Positions 56,364-64,000 of a stretch of DNA of 64,000 nucleotides are shown in pieces. Each line of letters opens with the position of its first letter. The first letter of the stretch is position 1. Location: the NCBI RefSeq assembly GCF_036288925.1, contig NZ_CP127167.1, positions 744,001-808,000 on the forward strand. The letters are read 5' to 3'. Made by a program: the position numbers and the translations under genes. Below the pieces are notes generated by a model that did no database searches, was not told where the DNA came from, and saw only the letters and a program-made list of their open reading frames with translations. This DNA is from Haemophilus parainfluenzae. GTDB taxonomy: Bacteria > Pseudomonadota > Gammaproteobacteria > Enterobacterales > Pasteurellaceae.

Positions 56364-57314
56364 TTAAGCTTCAATACCTTCAAATAACGCCGTACTTAAA
56401 TAACGTTCTGATGCAGAAGGTAAGATTGCAACAATTAATTTATCTTGGAATTCTGGTAGTTTTGCTAAGCGGTCAGCTACTGCCACAGCGGCTCCAGAGG
56501 AAATACCCGCAAGAATCCCTTCTTCAGCCATTAAACGGCGAGCGGTAGCAATCGCAGTATCGCTATCTACAGTTTCCACACGATCAATGAGTGATAAATC
56601 TAAGTTTTTCGGAATGAAGCCTGCACCGATACCTTGAATTTTGTGTGGGCCCGGTTTTACTTCTTGCCCTGCAAGGGTTTGGCTAATAACAGGTGATTCA
56701 GTTGGTTCAACCGCTACAGAGGTAATTTTTTTACCATGATCCAATTTGATTGAGCGAGAAATACCGGTAATTGTACCACCGGTACCCACACCAGCAACCA
56801 CCACATCAACTTTACCGTCAGTGCCTTTCCAGATTTCTTCACCGGTAGTTTGACGGTGAATGTCAGGGTTAGCCGGGTTTTCAAATTGTTTTAGCATCAC
56901 ATAATGATTTGGATTAGACGCCACAATTTCTTCTGCTTTAGCGATCGCACCTTTCATCCCTTTTGAGCCTTCAGTGAGCACGAGATTTACCCCTAAACCA
57001 CGTAATAAACGTTTACGTTCAAGGCTCATGGTTTCAGGCATGGTTAAGGTGATTTTATAACCACGTGCGGCTGCTACATAGGCTAAAGCGATACCGGTGT
57101 TACCACTGGTCGCATCTACTATTTCTTTACCAGCCGTTAAAATGCCATCTTTTTCCGCTTGCCAAATCATATTGGCACCAATACGGCATTTCACGCTAAA
57201 GCTTGGGTTACGACCTTCAATTTTTACAACAACGTTACCATTGTGTCCGAAATGTTTTAAACGAACTAATGGCGTATTACCGATTGAGTATGAGTTATCT
57301 GCATAAATTGTCAT
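56364..57314 (-). CDS. cysK: Cysteine synthase A (O-acetylserine sulfhydrylase)
   Basis: 316 residues, PLP enzyme fold-type II. The PLP lysine is in [11 protein letters not shown] (Lys42), the phosphate loop in [13 protein letters not shown], and the substrate loop in [16 protein letters not shown]. It makes cysteine from O-acetylserine and sulfide. It sits next to cysZ (sulfate uptake) and the cystine-type transporter, forming a sulfur cluster. Confidence 0.97.
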   Translation of the reverse strand: MTIYADNSYSIGNTPLVRLKHFGHNGNVVVKIEGRNPSFSVKCRIGANMIWQAEKDGILTAGKEIVDATSGNTGIALAYVAAARGYKITLTMPETMSLERKRLLRGLGVNLVLTEGSKGMKGAIAKAEEIVASNPNHYVMLKQFENPANPDIHRQTTGEEIWKGTDGKVDVVVAGVGTGGTITGISRSIKLDHGKKITSVAVEPTESPVISQTLAGQEVKPGPHKIQGIGAGFIPKNLDLSLIDRVETVDSDTAIATARRLMAEEGILAGISSGAAVAVADRLAKLPEFQDKLIVAILPSASERYLSTALFEGIEA

Positions 57315-57414
57315 CTTACTGTCCTTTTATATTTTGGAATAATTTGATGCAATAGTTATAACACCAGCTTTTAAATTCAAAAAATAGTTAATCGCTATAT
57401 TTTATAACTAAATG

Positions 57415-58260
57415 CTATTTATTCACGATGCTGTTTCCCGAAGGCTTAATTTCCGTACTTGTAGAACGTGTCACAATTTGTGTTGAACTTGAAGTGCGGT
57501 CAAAATTCATATCAAATTTTAATTGTGAGCGATAATTTTCGACCCACATTATGGTCGCACCACAGACTGCAACGGGAATAACGACTAAATTCACAATCGG
57601 TAATGCGGTACAAAGGGTGATTAATGCTCCGAATGTCAGGCTTTGTATGCGTCTTTCACCTAATGCGTTTTTCATAATGCCAAAAGAAATTTTATGATTA
57701 TCAAATGGGTAATCACAATATTGAATTGCCATCATCCAGAAAGTAAATAAGAAGGTCAGTACCGGAATAATGGTTTGTCCGATAACAGGGATAAAACTCA
57801 ATAGGAATAAGCCTACGAATTTCGGTAAGCTGTACCACAGTTTTTGCCATTCACGATTTAGCATACGTGGCACATCTTTCATAATTTCGGCAAAACCATC
57901 ATCATTAACCGCTTCACCAGTTAGCATTTTTTCGACTTTTTCTGCTAATAATCCATTAAACGGCGCGGCAATAAAGCCTGAAAGCGTTGTAAAGGCAAAA
58001 TAGAAAAATAAGAGAATTGAGCCAATAGACAACACAAGCAAAATCACGCTTAAAAAGCTTAGCCAATCTGGAATAAAGCTCATCACCCAGTCAATAATCG
58101 TGGAGATTTGTGAAACGAATAGCCAAAATAAGCCTGTAAGTAGAACGACGTTAAGTAAAATTGGCATAATCACAAAACGGCGGAGTCCTTTTTGCGTAAT
58201 AAAATGCCAACCCATTACGAAATGATTGAAAGCAGATTTTATTTCATTTTGATCGATCAT
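57415..58260 (-). CDS. cysZ: Sulfate transporter CysZ
   Basis: 281 residues, inner-membrane protein with at least four hydrophobic helices. Family marks: [37 protein letters not shown] and the late [16 protein letters not shown] with [20 protein letters not shown]. It feeds sulfate for cysteine synthesis. Two adjacent ATGs follow AAGGAAC; the second gives better spacing. Divergent from zipA. Confidence 0.94.
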   Translation of the reverse strand: MIDQNEIKSAFNHFVMGWHFITQKGLRRFVIMPILLNVVLLTGLFWLFVSQISTIIDWVMSFIPDWLSFLSVILLVLSIGSILLFFYFAFTTLSGFIAAPFNGLLAEKVEKMLTGEAVNDDGFAEIMKDVPRMLNREWQKLWYSLPKFVGLFLLSFIPVIGQTIIPVLTFLFTFWMMAIQYCDYPFDNHKISFGIMKNALGERRIQSLTFGALITLCTALPIVNLVVIPVAVCGATIMWVENYRSQLKFDMNFDRTSSSTQIVTRSTSTEIKPSGNSIVNK

Positions 58261-58430
58261 CATTGTTCCTTTGAATTGAAAAGTAAAAAGCACAAAATCT
58301 CACAGAAAGACAATGTTTTTTGAGAAAAATTCCATTTTGTTCCTTTTAATATCTTGTTTGTATCCCTATTTTTTCACTTGGTGAAATGTGATAGGATTAG
58401 CAAAAATTATTGCGTCAAGGAGCAACAAGA

Positions 58431-59453
58431 ATGGATTTGAATACCATTTTGATCATTTTAGGAGTGATCGCTTTAATTGCCCTAGTGGTACACGGATTAT
58501 GGTCAAATCGTCGAGAGAAATCAAAGTATTTTAAAAATGCGAATGCATTTAATCGCACTTTTAAAAGTGAGGAGGTCAATCCTTTTTCGCAAGCGGCCGA
58601 TGTCAATGCGGATATCTCTTTAACGCATAGTGCAGAGAGCGTACAAACAGTACAGCAAACTACCGATCGATTCAATGTTATGCCACAGGTGGTGAGCCAG
58701 GTTGAAGAGCAACGAACCCAAGAGGATGCTCGTCAAACAGAAAAAAGTGTCGATGATATAAAAATCTCCTTACCAAATCAGTCTGTTTATGAAATCGAGT
58801 CTGTTCAATCACCTTCAGCATCGCAATCCGAGTCTGCAGCTTCTCTTGACGCTAATGAGCAGTCGAAGCGTCGTGTAGTAGAAATGACAATCGAAGAATT
58901 AGAAGCGCAAAGCAATGATTTTGACGGTGTGAATTCTTCTTCGCCTGAATTGCGTGAGCAGTTAGCGGAAATGTCATTAAGTTCACAGAATGCTACACAT
59001 GACAATGTGCATTTTAATTATCACGAACCTGTCGAAGTAGAGAAACCAAAACAAACCTCTGGTTTTGTTCAACTTTATGTGATTTCGAATCAAAATCGTG
59101 ACTTTTATGGACCGCAATTATCACAATCTTTGGAAAATCTTGGTTTTATTTTTGGTGAACATCAAATGTATCATCGCCATTTAGATTTGAGTGTAGCGAG
59201 TCCTGTATTATTTAGCGTAGCGAATATTGAACAGCCAGGTACGTTTGATTATTACAATATGGCTGAGTTTTCAACCATTGGGATTGTGTTCTTTATGCAA
59301 TTGCCATCGCCAGGTAATAATTTGGCCAACTTACGTACCATGATTCGCGCAGCGAAAACTATTGCAGAAGATTTAGATGGTGTAGTGCTGACTGAACAAC
59401 AAGAAATTTTTGATGATGTAGCAGAGCAGGATTATTTATCTCGTATCGCATAA
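58431..59453 (+). CDS. zipA: Cell division protein ZipA
   Basis: 340 residues. One N-terminal membrane anchor (TILIILGVIALIALVVHGLW, residues ~5-24), a long acidic/glutamine-rich linker, and a C-terminal FtsZ-binding domain: SGFVQLYVISNQNRDFYGPQ, FDYYNMAEFSTIGIVFFMQL. It tethers FtsZ to the membrane at the division site. Start at the ATG behind AAGGAG. Followed by ligA, as in many gammaproteobacteria. Confidence 0.95.
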   Translation: MDLNTILIILGVIALIALVVHGLWSNRREKSKYFKNANAFNRTFKSEEVNPFSQAADVNADISLTHSAESVQTVQQTTDRFNVMPQVVSQVEEQRTQEDARQTEKSVDDIKISLPNQSVYEIESVQSPSASQSESAASLDANEQSKRRVVEMTIEELEAQSNDFDGVNSSSPELREQLAEMSLSSQNATHDNVHFNYHEPVEVEKPKQTSGFVQLYVISNQNRDFYGPQLSQSLENLGFIFGEHQMYHRHLDLSVASPVLFSVANIEQPGTFDYYNMAEFSTIGIVFFMQLPSPGNNLANLRTMIRAAKTIAEDLDGVVLTEQQEIFDDVAEQDYLSRIA

Positions 59454-61547
<2,094 letters not shown>

Positions 61548-61564
61548 TTAAACGGTTAGAAAAC

Positions 61565-61600
61565 AAAATGGGGCGTAGATGAATACGCCCCATTTTTTAT
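61565..61600 (+). terminator. ligA terminator
   Basis: AAAATGGGGCGTA (61565-61577) pairs perfectly with TACGCCCCATTTT (61584-61596), then T. Confidence 0.93.
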
Positions 61601-61622
61601 CTCAAAAATACGCTCAAAATTG

Positions 61623-61657
61623 ACCGCACTTCATCTCATCTCAAGATTAAGTGCGGT
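61623..61657. repeat. Inverted pair of uptake signals
   Basis: ACCGCACTT (61623-61631) and AAGTGCGGT (61649-61657) face each other with 17 bases between. It may add termination for the convergent gene pair. Confidence 0.8.
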
Positions 61658-61692
61658 TTAACTTTTCTTCTTAATAAACAATAGCGGACATT

Positions 61693-61947
61693 TTAAGCTC
61701 TTAATTTACTGGCTCCGCGTTCCAGTTGTGTCGCCAAATATTCTTTGGAGGCAATAATTTGTTTACCAAAACGTTTATATAAACGTTGTTTTAATTTTGC
61801 CAATCCTTTCACTTTAGCACTTTTTTCTGCCCCAAATAGTTGCTTAATATGGAGTGTCACCTGGCCAATCTCTTGTAAGGCTATACCTGTTTTGGCTTTT
61901 AATTCGTTTAATTGGAACGTGATTTTTTCTTGTACATTCTGTTCCAA
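61693..61947 (-). CDS. Small helical protein of unknown function (second of a coupled pair)
   Basis: 84 residues, basic and helical (VQEKITFQLNELKAKTGIAL, then KVKGLAKLKQRLYKRFGKQI), no signal peptide. The likely start is TTG at 61947, three bases after the stop of the upstream gene and without a good ribosome site, so translation probably depends on re-initiation. I do not recognise the family. It appears to form an operon with the 101-residue coiled-coil protein. Confidence 0.65.
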   Translation of the reverse strand: MEQNVQEKITFQLNELKAKTGIALQEIGQVTLHIKQLFGAEKSAKVKGLAKLKQRLYKRFGKQIIASKEYLATQLERGASKLRA

Positions 61948-61950
61948 TCG

Positions 61951-62256
61951 TTACATTAATTCTGTCGTATCGGCGGTTTCATTTTGACACAACTGTTCAA
62001 ATTCGGCGATTTCTGTACTGAAATCTAGCGGTAACCCTTGTTCCAGTTCAATTAATACTGCCGTGCCGTATTCCAATTGTGACGTTAATTGCTGTTGGCT
62101 TTGAACTAATTGATTTTGAATGGCTTCACTTTGCTCAATACATTCATTTAATGACTGTTTCATTTCTGTTTGTTGTTGCATAGCAGAGGCTTTTAGTGAA
62201 TCAATTCGTTGTTGAATTTGCTGCATAGGATCTGACATTGTTTGTACGTTTTCCAT
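61951..62256 (-). CDS. Small glutamine-rich coiled-coil protein of unknown function
   Basis: 101 residues. Strong heptad pattern: MQQIQQRIDSLKASAMQQQT, EMKQSLNECIEQSEAIQNQL, VQSQQQLTSQLEYG. The end is acidic. No signal peptide or membrane segment. AAGGAGAA lies before the ATG. It precedes the basic 84-residue gene; opposite charges suggest the products bind each other (inference). Family not recognised. Confidence 0.7.
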   Translation of the reverse strand: MENVQTMSDPMQQIQQRIDSLKASAMQQQTEMKQSLNECIEQSEAIQNQLVQSQQQLTSQLEYGTAVLIELEQGLPLDFSTEIAEFEQLCQNETADTTELM

Positions 62257-62314
62257 TTTCTTCTCCTTTGGAGATTTTTAACCGCACTTAAGAAAAGTGC
62301 AGTCATTTTGTTAC

Positions 62315-62701
62315 TTATTTTTTGATGATTTGTTTCACATCAATATCTGTTTTATTCCATTCTTTATCGACTTTACCGATAATTTGAATGTTATCTTGAG
62401 GTGCTATCGTTTGACCATTCCATGCTTTTTTGCTGACTTCGATTTGGATTTCTTTTCCACTTGCATCTTTAAATAAGAAATCCTTTTTACCAATTTGTTT
62501 TACAATTTGTCCGTCTAAACGAACTGGAGTGTTATCATTGGCATTTAATGCATCAGCGACGGTTTTCACAATGACGCTTTCATCTACAAAACCTTGTTGA
62601 GTGACTTGATTCTTGCCATCATTAAATCCTTGCGCCATTGCGGTGTTATATACGGCAACAGAAGATAATGCGATAGCTGCAACAGTAAGTAATTTTTTCA
62701 T
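62315..62701 (-). CDS. Periplasmic OB-fold protein (YgiW/BOF family)
   Basis: 128 residues with signal peptide (MKKLLTVAAIALSSVAVYNT, cleavage near AMA/QG). The bacterial OB-fold domain shows VADALNANDNTPVRLDGQIV, KQIGKKDFLFKDASGKEIQI and IIGKVDKEWNKTDIDVKQI. Members (YgiW/VisP, YdeI) aid stress tolerance and bind small ligands in the envelope. In related genomes a ygiW often precedes qseBC; that is not the case here. Own AGGAG ribosome site. Confidence 0.88.
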   Translation of the reverse strand: MKKLLTVAAIALSSVAVYNTAMAQGFNDGKNQVTQQGFVDESVIVKTVADALNANDNTPVRLDGQIVKQIGKKDFLFKDASGKEIQIEVSKKAWNGQTIAPQDNIQIIGKVDKEWNKTDIDVKQIIKK

Positions 62702-62860
62702 AGTTTGTTCTCCTAAATAAGATAATCATAAAGTAAGTTGAAAGTTTTGCTTTCAAATTTATTTATCGATTGGGTTGTTTGCCTTCGATGAGTGTATTTA
62801 AACAAGAGAATCTTAAGGAAAGATTAAGAGAGGTAAAAAAAATGAAAACTTTTTGAAAAT

Positions 62861-62892
62861 AAAAAAATAGGGCGTTTAAGCCCTACTTTTTA
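62861..62892 (-). terminator. Terminator of the TyrP-type permease
   Basis: TAGGGC (62868-62873) pairs with GCCCTA (62880-62885). On the minus strand it is followed by TTTTTTT. Confidence 0.8.
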
Positions 62893-62923
62893 TAAGAAAA
62901 ATGCCTTGAAAATCTACCGCACT

Positions 62924-64000
62924 TTAGCCTGCCACAGCTGGTAGGTAACCCGCTTGAATTAAGAATGGCACGATCATAATTGTTACACCAATGATTAACG
63001 CAATCACTAAAGTCACATTACCACCGATTACACGATAAGGCAGATTTGGATTTGCTTGACGTGTTTTCCATGCTAGTCCAATAGGTAAAATTAAGCAATA
63101 GAATGCACAGAGTAAACCCGCATAGCTTAATGCCGCAATAAAACCTTCAGGATAATACAAGGCAAACGCAAGTGGTGGTGTGAAGGCTGCAACCGTCAGT
63201 GTCAAACGGTTGTGTGGCAATTTATAACGTTTAAATAAATCGCCTAAACCTTCAAATACCCCTAGCATCACACCTAGGAAAGAAGTGATTAATGCAAGTG
63301 CAGAGAACACACGTACGATTTCGCCCATGATGTGGGAGTTTGTGATTTGACGTGTTGCATTGACCAAGCCGTTAAGGGTTGGATCCGCTTGGAGTACTTG
63401 CACGAATTCATTTTGACTTAATACGCCGTGAGTCGCTAATTGCCACACTAAATAAGCTACTAGCGGAATAGCTGTCCCAATTAAAATCGCTTTACGGAAT
63501 TGAGTGACACTACCATCTAAATAGCTATTTACGCTACCCATGATGATGTGGAAGCCAAAAGAGGTAAAGAAGATTGGCGCTGCAGAGATTACGAAAGCAT
63601 AATCTAAAGGCAATGCCATCAGGTTATCGACAGACACTTTTGGTAACATCATGAATAACACGAAAGCAAAGGCAATTAATTTACCGATGAACAGAATGCG
63701 GGTGGCACCATCAACGCCTCTTGTACCTACAACCACAAAGGCACCGAGTACGACGGTAAATAAAATGATTGAAAGTTCGGAGGAAAGACTTTCAAAGCCA
63801 AAAGCGGTTGGTAAACCCGATAATAATGAACCGCCCCCGGTGATGTAAGCCGCAGAAAGGGCATAAAGTAAAATGAGTAAGCTAAAAGTTGCTAAGACAC
63901 GCCCTGTGATACCGAAGTATTTCTCCGCGAGAGTCGCCACGCCATCATTTAATCGATCGGCTGTTTGGTAGACTTCAACAAAAAGTAAACCGCTGTAAAC
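62924..64000 (-). CDS. Aromatic amino acid permease, TyrP/Mtr family (partial, N-terminus outside)
   Basis: 359 codons to the window edge; the frame continues past 63940 through VYSGLLFVEVYQTADRLNDG, so the true start is beyond the window. About ten membrane segments remain. HAAAP-family marks: SAAYITGGGSLLSGLPTAFG, VISAAPIFFTSFGFHIIMGS and SFLGVMLGVFEGLGDLFKRY. It resembles tyrosine-specific permease TyrP, but Mtr and TnaB are close relatives. An uptake signal overlaps its stop region. Confidence 0.88.
   Translation of the reverse strand, partial: VYSGLLFVEVYQTADRLNDGVATLAEKYFGITGRVLATFSLLILLYALSAAYITGGGSLLSGLPTAFGFESLSSELSIILFTVVLGAFVVVGTRGVDGATRILFIGKLIAFAFVLFMMLPKVSVDNLMALPLDYAFVISAAPIFFTSFGFHIIMGSVNSYLDGSVTQFRKAILIGTAIPLVAYLVWQLATHGVLSQNEFVQVLQADPTLNGLVNATRQITNSHIMGEIVRVFSALALITSFLGVMLGVFEGLGDLFKRYKLPHNRLTLTVAAFTPPLAFALYYPEGFIAALSYAGLLCAFYCLILPIGLAWKTRQANPNLPYRVIGGNVTLVIALIIGVTIMIVPFLIQAGYLPAVAG

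Overview
The window comes from a Pasteurellaceae chromosome, most likely Haemophilus sensu lato. Evidence: many copies of the Haemophilus uptake signal core AAGTGCGGT / ACCGCACTT (often paired as terminator hairpins), low G+C, and a gene order deoC / thioredoxin-like / hldD / xylBA / xylFGH / nhaC / xylR / waaF plus cysK-cysZ-zipA-ligA that, from memory, matches H. influenzae. Species is not determinable by eye.

Layout. 1-2079: end of proS, then deoC and deoR on the minus strand, and a divergent deoxyribokinase gene cut off after about 75 codons. 2080-18465: an accessory island almost free of uptake signals. It holds a two-partner secretion / contact-dependent inhibition (CDI) locus: cdiB, then a giant cdiA of about 3,200 codons broken by a frameshift in its secretion domain and another just after the VENN motif. 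Next come a displaced CdiA-CT toxin module lying inverted, a vapXD-like toxin-antitoxin locus, Mu-like phage scraps (Mor, amidase), an XRE/ImmA-IrrE pair and a small ORF whose ribosome site sits in a hairpin. The island ends with a 325-bp duplicate of an internal cdiA segment. No obvious intact immunity gene remains.

18538-31000: backbone with a periplasmic thioredoxin, hldD, and the xylose regulon (xylB, xylA; divergent xylFGH; xylR). A near copy of the xylA/xylF promoter region lies before a PLP C-S lyase/aminotransferase and an NhaC antiporter. 31059-39007: LPS heptosyltransferases waaF and waaC around an EamA transporter, a P2-like porin, hslO, a siderophore-type esterase and pckA. 39188-45435: a fecBCDE-type iron transporter (with an altered Walker A in FecE), an EamA exporter, msrAB and a thioredoxin. 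45478-53899: potD, a PuuB-like oxidase, asnC/asnA, divergent glpK/glpF, and an IS3-family element sitting inside the glpF terminator. 53930-64000: a cystine-type ABC transporter, cysK, cysZ, zipA, ligA, two small coiled-coil genes, an OB-fold (YgiW-like) periplasmic protein and part of a TyrP-type permease.

The most striking observation is at 14031-15209. Flipping exactly this 1,179-bp block (393 codons) restores at its left end the sequence found in the intact upstream cdiA copy and keeps one reading frame open across both breakpoints. The locus thus looks like a CDI toxin module switched off by a clean, in-frame inversion.
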